This document shows, in pieces, positions 1 through 11,985 of a stretch of 64,000 nt of DNA. This DNA is from Pisolithus tinctorius. Lineage: Eukaryota; Basidiomycota; Agaricomycetes; Boletales; Pisolithaceae. How positions within the stretch are numbered: the stretch's first letter is position 1; each line of letters begins with the position of its first letter. A program made the translations under genes and the position numbers. The stretch covers positions 496,001 through 560,000 of the forward strand of contig JANFAH010000022.1 in the NCBI GenBank assembly GCA_024663395.1, in the 5' to 3' direction. The notes under the pieces were generated by a model. The model worked only from the letters and a program-made list of their open reading frames with translations, was not told the origin of the DNA and searched no databases.

Positions 1-1022
1 GAAAGGGTCCCGATCTTGAAACCTTTGTATTTGCGATATCTCCACTTACCTGCACCAGGTAGAAAATCCGTTAGTAGTCGTGTTGTTGGTTACACTTGAG
101 CCAAATAAAAAATAAAAAAGCAAAGCTTTATACAAAACAGGTATGTTTACAGGGTCACCGTGAAAAATACTCTGGTCAAAGTATGCCAACACTCGTCCGC
201 CAGGGACGGATCACTTGGTTCCACATCCGGATGTCCGCGGACGAGAACAGTGGCGGAGTCAGGGGTGTCGGCGGACGTCAGATGTATTGATACGGGGGGA
301 GTGGGAACCTCCACGCCGATGGGGGAAAAGGGGAGGAAAGGGACCGCAGCGGTGCCCTCCTGACAGGATGACGACGTTGAGGGAGCCGAACTCGACGGAA
401 ATGATGGTGCTATGGGAGATGATTACTGTCAAGGAACAAAAGTCTTGGAAAAGCGCCCACCTTCACGCTGGGATCTCGAAAGTAAGATGTCAGCAAGGGT
501 GGCAGCATCGACTGCGCTCAATTCGAGATGCGAAACAATAGTGATTAGAGCGCCTGCATAACCCTTGAACGTTAGCTATCAGACAGTGGTTAGAAAATCA
601 CGCACTTAGGTTGATGGCGCTTATGCTTCGCCCATTATCGAGTGAGGGTGGCTGGCACATAGTGAGACGAGGAATGGAAGGGAGAGGGAAAGAAACACAG
701 ACAATATTGTAAGTCGATAGGCGGATCTCCAACAGAAGGTTCTTCTTCCCCATTTGTTAGCAGCCATGGAATAACATGTAGGATCCGCCTCGGTGAATCC
801 TGCATGCACGGTCTGTAGGAATGTTGTAATTGCACTCTCGTTAAACGGATCATTGTACGCCCCAGGTAAAGAATATAACTAACGGAATAGATGCAAAGGC
901 TAAACACTTACTCGTTCGCGGCTCACCATGACGGAAGCGGAGACAACACTAGGAAGGACGGGAAGACTTAATTAGCATCCCTACACAGGAGTAATCGGGG
1001 ATCAGGAACTGAGGAAACAAGC
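1..1022. other. No recognisable gene
   Basis: Short overlapping reading frames run on both strands here, but none shows a recognisable domain, repeat pattern or convincing splice structure. The stretch has ordinary base composition with a purine-rich patch around 290-350. I see no RNA gene and no transposon terminus. Confidence 0.5.
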
Positions 1023-1731
1023 GAGCCTCAAACTCACCAGCTTGTAAAATGAACGGAATATCCTCGGGAAACGAAAAGGTAGAGTTTAGGGTATATCCAT
1101 ACCAAGATGACTTTCGAAGGCTCCAAGCCTTTGAGAGCTGCGAAGGGCACCAAGCCCCTGGCCCTTGGTAGGGGACGCACCAAACGTTCCCCTGGCGTAA
1201 TAGATGTCGAAGAGAACGTACCGTTGACCATGAAAGTAAGAAAGCGAACAAGATAAACCTGATTAGCGTCTCCACACAAAGGCGGTTGGAGATCAGCGAA
1301 GGAAGGGAGACGCAAGCCTCGAACTCACCGGTGGGCAAATTGAGGAAAAGTGAACGGAGTCTTGTCTCAGATGGACAAGGCGGAGCTGGGGGTAGCCACG
1401 GAAAACCATCGGCCTTGATAGATAACGGAGAGAACACTGCCTTAACCAGGAAAGTAAGAAAGTGAGCAAGAGAAACCCGATTAGCGTCCCTATACAAAGA
1501 CGATTGGAGATCAGCTAAGGAAGGGAGACGCAAACCTTGAACTCACCAGCGGGCAAAGTGAACGAAGTCTTGTCTCAGAAGAAGGCGGAGATGGAGGCAG
1601 CCAAGGAGAAATGTCGGCCTTAACAGGTGACGGAGAGAATGTAGCGTTGATCAGGAAGTTTGAGAAAGCGAAGAGAAACTTGATTAACGTCTAGGGGAGA
1701 CGCAAGCCTCGAACTCACCAGCGGGTAACGT
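1023..1731. repeat. Degenerate tandem repeat
   Basis: A block recurs with its landmark GAGACGCAAGCCTCGAACTC (or a close variant) near 1023, 1306, 1526 and 1696, so spacing shrinks from about 280 to 170 bp. Each unit also carries a block reading like TTAGCGTCTCCACACAAAGG. Read on the minus strand, each unit has a GGTGAGTT string resembling a 5' splice site, and the minus-strand translations repeat a GEFEACVSLPSL-type peptide. This could be a repeated exon of a dead gene or simple repeat DNA. A hairpin module at 1116-1200 lies inside the block and is shared with 1885-1977. Confidence 0.6.
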
Positions 1732-1794
1732 GAACAGCTGAGTCTCCTTTGGGAAGTAAAAGATGGACTCCAGGGTGGCCAAGGAAAGCTGGCA

Positions 1795-2640
1795 GTCTTC
1801 AACGCCCCGAGTTGCGCTATACGAAGTATTGCCTCCATGAGATGGAGTCTCGTCCGCGCGACCGACAGCCAATCCATACCAAGACGACTCTCGAAGGCTC
1901 CAAGCCTTCGAGAGCCGTCAAGGGCACCAAGCCCCTGACGCTTGGTAGGGGACGCACCAAGCGTTCCCCTGGCGAAGGATTAACGACGAGAGTGGAGAGT
2001 GGAGAGTGGAAAGTGGAGAAGGGAAACAAGTGTGCGAACGTGTCAACATTGTGTATGTTTGGTTACTAAGTACACACCTATGACAATTAATTTGTCGGTA
2101 TTTCCTCCGGGACTCTGGTTTGAATTGAACGCGGGGGCATTACAACATATGTTATATATTAGGTTAAGGCACCAATTAGCCCGCCCCGCATGCGTCACCT
2201 GACTGCATACCGGCGGCATCGCAACGTTGCCCACGGCACCGCCACCACCAAATAGTCCGCGCGCACCGCCAGCAAATTTCTCGTGCTAAGTCAGCTCTGA
2301 CTTAATGCGGTAATGATCACGTGCTCACTGCACTTGTCGCACTTCTTTTGCAAGCCCTTCAAACGATCCACGCGTCTTAATCCACGACCGCCTTCACGCT
2401 ATTGCCTCAGGTAAGTTTCTTCTTTATTCCTCTTTCTTTTTATCAATTCGTGTCGCGGAGAGGAACGTTTGGCGCGTTCCTCCGCCAGGATTCGAAGGGT
2501 TTGGTGCCCTTCGAGCGCTGAGATAGGTTTGGTGCCTATCTCAGTAAACTTGGCGTGCTCGTGGTACCAGTCGCGCGGACGAGACTCCATTTCGTGGAGG
2601 CGCTACCTTGCATAGCGCAACTCGGGGCGTTGAAGACTGT
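1795..2640. repeat. Large inverted repeat made of serial hairpins
   Basis: The arms at about 1795-1985 and 2455-2640 are reverse complements with moderate divergence; both carry the blocks AGTCTTCAACGCCCCGAG and GAGTCTCGTCCGCGCG, in opposite orientation. Each arm is a chain of small hairpins. In the right arm, three consecutive stems of about 8-10 bp at roughly 2460-2545 enclose nearly the same loop, TTTGGTG or TTTGGCG, although the stem sequences differ. The left arm shows the complementary loop ACCAAG. The central 470 bp holds a short GGAGAGT repeat near 1988 and no gene. A fold-back or MITE-like element is likely; no target duplication was identified. Confidence 0.6.
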
Positions 2641-2983
2641 GTGCCCGGCATCTGTGCATGAAATCTTCACAAGGTTCTATATACCGTGTAGGTGCGTGAT
2701 CCACTTTTTTTTCTCATTTATCTCCCCCTTGACGGTCTCACAGATATCAGCAACGCTAGTGTTGTCGGAGGAACGTTGGATGATGTGACTCCATGTCGTG
2801 GGCTGGTACTCCGACTCGGTGCCAGGGCGCGCTTCAACAATTCTACTATAGCCGTATTGCTTTATTTAACTCCTCCCCCCTTCGAATGCCTCTTATCTCC
2901 TGGGTACGTTTTTATTGACCCTGTGGTGGAATCCGTACTAAGACGCTACATATTTCAGTTCTTATTTCATTTATAGGATCGAT

Positions 2984-5286
2984 ATGCCTCAAGAACGCGC
3001 TCAACAGGTCATAGCAGCAACCCAACCGGGCGATGGTGCGCTCTATTATTTAACCTAATGTGGCTCATAACCAATGCATTCTCTTTCAGGGAATTATGGT
3101 GCCTTCGACGCACGCGTTCTCGCGAAATATAACGACCACTGGATCACCTCTCCTAATGCCGACTTCGTTCCCGAACCGTTTCTCTTCGAGGGGAAGACAA
3201 TCACGCTCTGCCGCGACGGCCGATTCGGCCACATCGACTGTTTCCAGTGGCCTCAACTATATGCCGAGTGTTATATGTGGGCCGGATGTATCCCTCGACA
3301 TGCAGTCTATCGGGACGACCCGACGTGGTCTTGGATGTGGTGGAACATCAGGAATGTGCTGGAAGACTTCGCCTTGGAGAGAGGATCGGCGTTCAGGGTT
3401 GGTAGGGTTCATCCGGACAAGTGGAAGCATCTAGAGATCTTGTATAAACGACTAGAAGAACGGGCGAAGAACTGGCCACCAAAGAACCCTGACGACGAGG
3501 GACCTCTCCGGGTGCACATATGGATTAGGCAATGTCGAAGGTCTCTCATGCGTCTGAAGGTATGATATCTCGTTGTCTGATATTTCAATAGTTGACAATT
3601 CCATAGCAACTCCCATTCACCTTCCGTGATACAGTGGTCCTAGTCGCGCTCTTCCAATGTCTTTGTCTGGATATTTACGCTATGGTAGACTCCCTTGAGA
3701 TAAAAATTACCCCCCCTTCTGGCCCATTTTTTAATGCAAAACAGCGTTGGATGGGTGCATTTACCACGGATCCTGATGTCTGCGAGCGACTTTTTGAAGC
3801 ACACATCCCCGTATGGCTAGTCTGGAAGCCGGAGTTAGTGCCAAAGGATATGAAGATACATCGCGAGGTCGACATTACACGCCCGGAAGGCATTATCACT
3901 ACCCCAGATGAATTCGAGGTCGGCCAAATGCTCAAGTGGAACGCTAGGTGGTATTACCCTGGCGATCCTATGCATGTCCACACCCGCGAAGCTCCAGTAG
4001 TGGGCCTTGAGCAATTTGCGGCGCCCTGGCCAGAACCAAGTCCCGCGGCGTCGACTCCCACAACCTCCGGCTCAATGGCCTTGAATACCGCGAGTTCCAG
4101 CACGCCCGGCTCCGCCTCGGGAGTTGTCAGAACGGATAGGGCTAAACATCGCAGCGGTCCTTGTGGGTGTTTCGTTACTGATCGAGATCTTTACGCTTAC
4201 AACTATCTGCTCAGATAATTCTGCAGGTTCGAAGAAGGCCAAGACTTCCACCGCTCCGAACGTCGACTTGCCGCAGGATTTTGATGATCCTGCCTTCCCC
4301 GCTCACATTTACTCGTGGCACACTGCGCTTACTGACGTCAACAAGGACCCCAAGAGAATTCGTGCCAGTGTGCCCAAAATCGCGTATTTTTTCCCTCACC
4401 CCGCGCTATTTATGAGAGGCGAGTCCTCGGAGCGGAGGCAGAGGTACCTCCGGAATTGGTTGGTGGCCCGAGCAGGTTGGATCACGCGACTCGCTGCTTC
4501 GGATGCGTCCCCCGTCATTCCCCGTTTGTGGCGCGATTATCTTAACACGATTCCTGACCGCATTTCGATCAGTTTTTCTGGGAACCAAATACGTGAAGCT
4601 GCTGATATCTTTGGTCCGGAGTTCGTGAAGGTTCAGCATGATGTACCGAGTCATGTGCAGTTCCGCGACATTACAATTGGTCTCGCAGACCTCGCTACCA
4701 TCGACTCGGCAACAAAGGGCAAGATTCTCTGGGACCTGTACGAGCATAATTTCCGCTTCGAGCTGGTTGCCTTGGACCGTCTGCTGGTGCCCGCCCTCTG
4801 GTCGAATGTGGAATCTGAGCGGCTGGACCAAGTCCGTCAGGTAAGTTTTTGCCTTGCACCTCAAAAGAATCCATTTACTAAATTTTTATGCAGATCTTCC
4901 CGGGAGATTCGGAGCTTACCATGTTCGCCGAACCCTTCCCGGTTAAGGATCAAGGTCTGGCCTCACTAGAACCCCAAACGAAGCTGGAATATGTCGAGAG
5001 GTTCCGGATGCTGCTCGCTTCGTGGCCAGGGTTTCCGCCGGATTTGGGAACCTCACTTCCATCGTCAGCCTCACCGGCGCGTGTTTGGGCAGTGGAAAAA
5101 CGGCTTGCGTTATTTTACGTGCAGTCATTCTTCGATAACTTCGGTCGTTTGCCTATCGTCCTCCGTCTTATTCCGAAAAATCCTCGCAGTATTTACGGCT
5201 TGGGCGATAACCGCTTAATCCCATCATCATCCGCATTATCATCTGCATCGTCGTCCGCACTTCCCCCCCGTCCCCCACAAGCATAA
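2984..5286 (+). CDS. Five-exon hypothetical protein
   Basis: I do not recognise this protein. Introns with GT-AG ends join one frame: exon 1 2984-3035, exon 2 3090-3559, exon 3 3607 to about 4156 or 4162, exon 4 4227-4840, exon 5 4894-5286. The product is about 692-694 residues. The ATG at 2984 was chosen because splicing its exon gives an open junction (GDGNYGAF). The 4157 and 4163 donors are both in phase, so that intron start is uncertain. The first 180 residues are rich in Trp, Tyr and Cys, followed by a Ser/Pro/Thr linker near residues 340-370, a charged central region and a Ser/Ala-rich tail. There are no obvious membrane spans, signal peptide or catalytic motif. A possible 5'-UTR intron acceptor (TTTATAG) ends at 2975. 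It shows no in-frame stops, unlike most genes in this window. Confidence 0.7.
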
Positions 5287-5536
5287 TTACGTGGCTATGT
5301 ACTTGTAGTTACCGTAAAATCTGCATCCATTTCACCCCTCGTCTGTGTCATTGTTCTCGCCTATCGTGTATCAAAAGGTCAGCTTTCATCTATCACTGCC
5401 AGCTAACCGGACGTGCTCGTGGTGACTTGGTGTTGACGACCAGCGGACTAGAATTAGGTGTTCTGGTCACAGTCCTCCAACTTGGTGTTGCTGGATTGTC
5501 GTCTCTCCCTGGCTAGAGAACTGATCAACATTCCAG

Positions 5537-8500
5537 ATGTCATTTCGTCGCCCAAGGAAGTTTTTGAATCACCGTTCCTCGATTCCCGTGACCTCCGACT
5601 CGCGTTCCTCTGGGAGTCATCCTCCTCCCGTACCAGTCTCCGACTTGCATTCCCCTGGAGGTCAAGCAGTACTTGTTGACCATGACCGGGTTGAGCCGCC
5701 GCGCCGCGCGCCGGGCACAGCCAATTTTTACCTTCCCATTGAACGTCTGGTCACTTTGCCTGGGCGTCGCAGTTTCACGCAGCCGCCTCAGGGGACTTCA
5801 GCCCCCCGCACTGCTTCTGCTACGAACTCCCCTCCCCTCACGGGAGCTTGCCTCCCATCTGAGGACGAGCTCGCCCCTGCCCATTTGGATTGTCTAACGG
5901 AGGGGCTACATGTCAGTCACGATGACTTTTTTGCCCCGCCATCCTCGCCGTCCCGCAATGCTCACAAGAAAATGAGACAGTGGCAGCGGTGGTCGTCTGA
6001 AACCATCCCCTCACTTATCGAGCCCTATCTTGCATATCGACGGCTCTCTAGAAACTTCCGGCACCGCGTTGACTATGAGCGCCCAGAGTGTAGCTGCGTC
6101 TCTCGACGATTGAAGGTTCTCTGTGTTAGTTTCAATGGTAAGATTTTATTGCATGTTTTCCTCTCTACTTAGACATATGGCTTGTGCCAGGTTTGCAAGT
6201 GGTTGATCTCGCCGTCTGTCCATGTGCGCCGGCAGCACTTCAGCTCCTGCAGATGGGGTACTTTCCATCTGCGCCACTGGGGCCAACCCTTGCTGTCAGT
6301 TTACAGCTTCTGAGTCTGGTCAGGCAGGTCTTTATGCGCATGCCCCCAAACATTTCTGCATGGTGCGAGTCCCTTGAAGCACATCTTGCTAGCATGGGCT
6401 ACAAGGTAGACACAAAGGTTTGTGTCTGAATTCTGTCCCATTGATTATATTATCTGTATCCACTGGTTTCGTTTATGTTGTGATTATGAGACTATGGTTT
6501 TGTGTATGTCTAACCTATTGGGACTTTGTTGTTTGTGTCTAATGAATGATTGCACTGTGGTTGTATGAATGTGCACATGTCTGTAGATCTGATCTTGTGT
6601 TGTGTTTATCAAGTCAATGCATGCCTTTAACTATTTCCATCCATATCTATTAATGATGTTTGCTAATGATACTTACAGGAAGGTATACGTCGAAGGTTTA
6701 GTAATGCATACCACTGGTATTGCATCCTGGAAATCTCAGTTGATGAATATGTTCAACAACACTTGGAAAGTGCTGCAACCCCACCAGCAGACATCCTCCC
6801 TGCAGTTCCATCATCCTCTCACCACCCTCCAGATGTCTCAAGCTCAAGGACATGGCCTTCGGAATACCTACGAAAGCGTTGTCCATTATGCTTTGGTAGT
6901 CGCAACTGGAAAAATAATAATAGGTATGTTTCTTGGTGCATATACATAATCCTATGTTACTAAATAGTCTTGGGTCCTAGCTCCTCTGATCCTGATGCAA
7001 TTGTTTGCATTGATGCTTGCTTTACCCAGAAACGTAGAAGAAGTCAACAGGATGACCCAGTAAACCCTACAGGTTCAGTTTTTCTGTCACAAGAAGACAT
7101 TGATACTATGGAATGTGAGGTTGAAGGTTTGAGAAGGACAAAGGCATCAATGCAAAAGAGGAGTGGTCAGTCTTCTAAGAAGAATTGTGGAGATGAGGAT
7201 AGGTTTGAGCAGGGTATGAGGATACCACCATCAGTCCTCAAGGGTTGTAATGAATCCTTCACTGCAGCTGATGAGAGACGTCAGAAAGTGAGCTTAGTCA
7301 TTTAACCTGTCTGCAATATTCTGATGGTGGTATAGGCAAGTACCCAATTCTTTTCAGATACTGGAGTTATGGCCCTACTCTGTCGTCATGATCGTGTTAT
7401 TCACCTTGCCAACATGACTTCAGCAGGGGAGAAGCAACACTATGCACTTGCCCTCATCAAATCATTATTCAGTCACCTCCCTGATGATTTTCACATTGGG
7501 CTGTTATATGACATAGGCTGTCAGCTTGAACAGAGCTGCAGAAAGTGGGGCTACCTTGGGCCATTTCTACCCCGAATTTCTTTTGCTATATCAGTCTTTC
7601 ATGCCTTTGGTCATCAATGGGCTTGCCAGCTCATCTATCACCCTCGGAAACGAGAAGGGTTTGGGCTTTCTGATGGAGAGGGTTGTGAGCGATTTTGGAG
7701 TTCAATTAAGCCACTAATACCATCTCTGCGAGTTTCTGGGGTATGCAATTAGTTGTGTCACAAAATGCAGGCTAATATTTTATTCAGTATCATCAACGCC
7801 TCTTTGTTATTGACTCCCAGGTGCGCTATCTTGACATGAAGAGTCTTACTGGTGTTGGCCAGTGGCTTTTGCGGCGCTGGAACCACTGTCAAGAAAAAAA
7901 GACTTCTGCAAAAAAGGGTCTAAGAAAATCTGGAATCAATATTCAGACACTTCAAGCTGAATGGGAGGCTCAGGTTTCAGTACAAACCAAGCCAGCATCT
8001 CGTAAGCCTCCTGTATAAGTGATTCCTCTTGCTGTGAGCTGACAGTAATTTAAGGGCACTCTGCAAAAGCCACAGAAAATTTTATAATGCAAATGATGGC
8101 AACTCAGAAATCACTGGAAACTTATGAAGCTAGACTAGATGAACTGGAGAAGGGTCTTCTCCGAGGAGGGGCTGATATGACAAATTTAAATATACAGTTA
8201 GCAGAGTGTCACAAAAAGATTATACATTTCAAGCAAGCTTCACAAAGACAGAGGGCAAGCCTTGGAATAGATGGGCTTGCAGAGCTTTCCAGGCTCCAGA
8301 ATAGTTCCTTTCTTCAGGCTGGTGGTTCTTCCTCTTCTAGATTTATAAGTTGATTGAATTCAAAGCATTCAGCTGCGTATGCATGCATTGGCAATCAAGA
8401 AGCGTATCCGAGACCGTCTGTGTCAACGAAAGTTTGAATTAGAGAGACTAGAACGGTCTTACCGACAGACAGTTAGTGGTAAGTGGTGCTCTCAAGCATT

Positions 8501-9383
8501 TGCCTCTTGTGGTTGACTGCTTTGAAGAAAAAAAACTTCAAATCCATGTGGAAGGATCTGTCCGGCGACGAGAACCAGGAATTGTCAAGCTTTCTACCTC
8601 CTACAATAATTTGTGTTTGCAGTTGGTAGCTCTCATCCGCCAGGGGAAAGCCCCTCAAGGGGCCATAGCACCTATACTGATCCAAAGGGATGGCTTGTTC
8701 AAACTAGATGTGGATGATGATATCTGGCAGGATATTGGTCTTGAGGATGATTCTGTGGGATTGCCACCAGCTTGGTTAGCTGATGAAAGGGTGCGCTTGG
8801 GGATCAGGTCACTCCTTGAGCTGAAGAGGTGTGAGGAGGAGGAAAGGAGGCTCCTGTATGAAAGAAAAACCTTGATGGAATGGCACTCAGAGGAATGGAG
8901 ACGGCTGGAGAAATGCAGAGTGGATGCAGGTAAGAGAGCTGTTGTGTCATTGAATATATTAAGATAATTGAATGAAAATCAGGTGCAGATCTTGCATATG
9001 AACTGGACCACAGGGCTTCAGCACTAGCAAGTCTGAGTCTCTTGTGGCAGGAAAAAATGAGGGACTTTCCAGGAGGTGCTGATGAGAGATGGGAGGCAAG
9101 GGTTGAAGAATGGAGGAATATGGATTGTGCACCACTCACCATGGACATGGACAGAAATGAAGAGGTGGGATGGGAGGACTTGGAATCTGAGAATGATGAT
9201 GGGGATGATGAAATGCTTGATGATGACTTGCTGTGTGTTGCTGAGGAATTTGCTCTTGCAGATGAATATCACCAACAGTTCAGTGAGATGTCATTGACAG
9301 AGTTCTCATGGGCAGATGACTGGGAATTAGATGTATTGGATATGGATCCCCCATCATCTCCAAGTAAAAGACCACGTAGATAG
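5537..9383 (+). CDS. KDZ-family (Kyakuja-Dileera-Zisupton) DNA transposase
   Basis: The protein is assembled from many short-intron exons, including 5537-6137, 6191-6417, 6679 to about 6891 or 6923, 6968-7287, 7336-7740, 7788-8001, 8055 onward, and 8983-9383. The N-terminal part has the Arg/Trp-rich region and Cys pairs (CSC, CPC, CPLC) of the CxC cluster that accompanies KDZ transposases. The catalytic core carries VCIDACFTQKRR, then FSDTGVMALLCRHD, LLYDIGCQLE and GLSDGEGCERFWS, which supply the D/D/E residues of the family. The C-terminal third is charged and helical and ends in an acidic tail. No in-frame stop was found in the assigned exons, so it may encode a full-length transposase acting in the nucleus by cut-and-paste. 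Terminal inverted repeats were not found. The palindromic minisatellite starts about 90 bp after the stop codon. Confidence 0.85.
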
Positions 9384-9474
9384 TGAAGCTAGTCTTGTAT
9401 GTCTCTGAAAAATTCATTAGATGAGTGCCCATGGCATCTGAAATATTTTAATATACCAGGAGTGTGCAGAATTG

Positions 9475-11985
9475 GGGGGATGGCCCCCAGTAACCTCCAA
9501 AGCTATGATGAAAGATGCTACTGGCCTCAAGAAAGGGGGTGGGATGTCCCACAGTGGCCTCTGAAGCTATCATTGGACATCCCGCTGGCCACTGGAAGGG
9601 GGGGGGGTGGAACATCCCACAGTAGCTTCCAAAGCTATCATGGGACATCCCATTGACCTCTGGAAGGGGGGATGGGATGTCCCACAGTAGCTTCCAAAGC
9701 TATCATGGGGCATCCCATTGGCCTATGAAAGGGGGGATGGGATGTCCCACAGTAGCTTCCAAAGCTACCATGGGACATCCCAATGGCCTATGAAAGGGGG
9801 ATGGGATGTCCCACAGTAGCCTCTGAAGCTATCATGGGACATCCCATTGACCTCTGGAAGGGGGGATGGGATGTCCCACAGTAGCTTCCAAAGCTACCAT
9901 GGGACATCCCATTGGCCTATGGAAGGGGGGGTGGGATGTCCCACAGTAGCCTCTGAAGCTATCATGGGACATCACACTGGCCTCTGGAAGGGGGGGTGGG
10001 ATGTCCCACAGTAGCTTCCAAACCTACCATGGGACATCCCATTGACCTATGGAAGGAGGGGTGGGATGTCCCACAGTAGCCTCTGGAGCTATCATGGGAC
10101 ATCCCACTGGCCTCTGGAAGGGGGGGTGGGACATCCCACAGTAGCTTCCAAAGCTACCATGGGACATCCCATTGGCCTATGGAAGGGGGATGGGATGTCC
10201 CACAGTAGCCTCTGAAGCTATGATGGGACATCCCACTGACCTCTGGAAGGGGGGGGTGGGATGTCCCACAGTAGCTTCCAAAGCTACCATGGGACATCCC
10301 AATGGCCTATGGAAGGGGGATGGGATGTCCCACCATAGCCTCTGAAGCTATCATGGGACATCCCACTGACCTATGGAAGGGGGATGGGATGTCCCACAGT
10401 AGCCTCTGAAGCTATCATGGGACATCCCACTGACCTCTGGAAGGGGGGGTGGGACATCCCACAGTAGCTTCCAAAGCTACCATGGGACATCCCATTGGCC
10501 TATGGAAGAGGGATGGGATGTCCCATAGTAGCCTCTGAAGCTATCATGGGACATCCCACTGACCTCTGGAAGGGGGGTGGGATGTCCCACAGTAGCTTCC
10601 AAAGCTACCATGGGACATCCCAATGGCCTATGGAAGGGGGGTGGGATGTCCCACAGTAGCCTCTGAAGCTATCATGGGACATCACACTGGCCTCTGGAAG
10701 GGGGGGTGGGATGTCCCACAGTAGCTTCCAAACCTACCATGGGACATCCCATTGACCTATGGAAGGAGGGGTGGGATGTCCCACAGTAGCCTCTGGAGCT
10801 ATCATGGGACATCCCACTGGCCTCTGGAAGGGGGGGTGGGACATCCCACAGTAGCTTCCAAAGCTACCATGGGACATCCCATTGGCCTATGGAAGGGGGA
10901 TGGGATGTCCCACAGTAGCCTCTGAAGCTATGATGGGACATCCCACTGACCTCTGGAAGGGGGGGGTGGGATGTCCCACAGTAGCTTCCAAAGCTACCAT
11001 GGGACATCCCAATGGCCTATGGAAGGGGGATGGGATGTCCCACCATAGCCTCTGAAGCTATCATGGGACATCCCACTGACCTATGGAAGGGGGATGGGAT
11101 GTCCCACAGTAGCCTCTGAAGCTATCATGGGACATCCCACTGACCTCTGGAAGGGGGGGTGGGACATCCCACAGTAGCTTCCAAAGCTACCATGGGACAT
11201 CCCATTGGCCTATGGAAGAGGGATGGGATGTCCCATAGTAGCCTCTGAAGCTATCATGGGACATCCCACTGACCTCTGGAAGGGGGGTGGGATGTCCCAC
11301 AGTAGCTTCCAAAGCTACCATGGGACATCCCAATGGCCTATGGAAGGGGGATGGGATGTCCCACCATAGCCTCTGAAGCTATCATTCGACATCCCACTGA
11401 CCTATGGAAGGGGGATGGGATGTCCCACAGTAGCCTCTGAAGCTATCATGGGACATCCCACTGACCTCTGGAAGGGGGGTGGGATGTCCCACAGTAGCTT
11501 CCAAAGCTACCATGGGACATCCCAATGGCCTATGGAAGGGGGATGGGATGTCCCACCATAGCCTCTGAAGCTATCATGGGACATCCCACTGACCTATGGA
11601 AGGGGGATGGGATGTCCCACAGTAGCCTCTGAAGCTATCATGGGACATCCCACTGACCTCTGGAAGGGGGGGTGGGACATCCCACAGTAGCTTCCAAAGC
11701 TACCATGGGACATCCCATTGGCCTATGGAAGAGGGATGGGATGTCCCATAGTAGCCTCTGAAGCTATCATGGGACATCCCACTGACCTCTGGAAGGGGGG
11801 TGGGATGTCCCACAGTAGCTTCCAAAGCTACCATGGGACATCCCAATGGCCTATGGAAGGGGGATGGGATGTCCCACCATAGCCTCTGAAGCTATCATGG
11901 GACATCCCACTGGCCTATGGAAGGGGGGGGGGTGGGATGTCCCACAGTGGCCTCCAAAGCTATCAAGGGGCATCCCACTGTCCTG
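9475..11985. repeat. Palindromic minisatellite, about 40 units of 60-66 bp
   Basis: Each unit contains GGGATGTCCCACAGTAGC, a short spacer of about 7 bp, then GCTATCATGGGACATCCC or GCTACCATGGGACATCCC. The two halves are inverted repeats, so every unit can fold into a hairpin. Units are joined by a GGCCTATGGAAGGGGG-like spacer with a variable G run. Two unit types, distinguished by CCTCTGAA versus CTTCCAAA at the loop, roughly alternate. Open reading frames across the array are repeat artefacts. It directly follows the KDZ transposase gene and could be the subterminal part of that element, or an independent satellite. Confidence 0.92.
9921..11345. repeat. Higher-order tandem duplication of 710 bp inside the array
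   Basis: The sequence from about 9921 recurs at exactly +710 bp to about 11345. Unit-specific variants are kept in order, for example ATCACACTGG at 9971 and 10681, AACCTACCAT at 10021 and 10731, and CTCTGGAGCT at 10081 and 10791. Every line start I compared matched. The copies diverge again near 11350. This indicates a recent block duplication of about 11 units. Confidence 0.85.
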
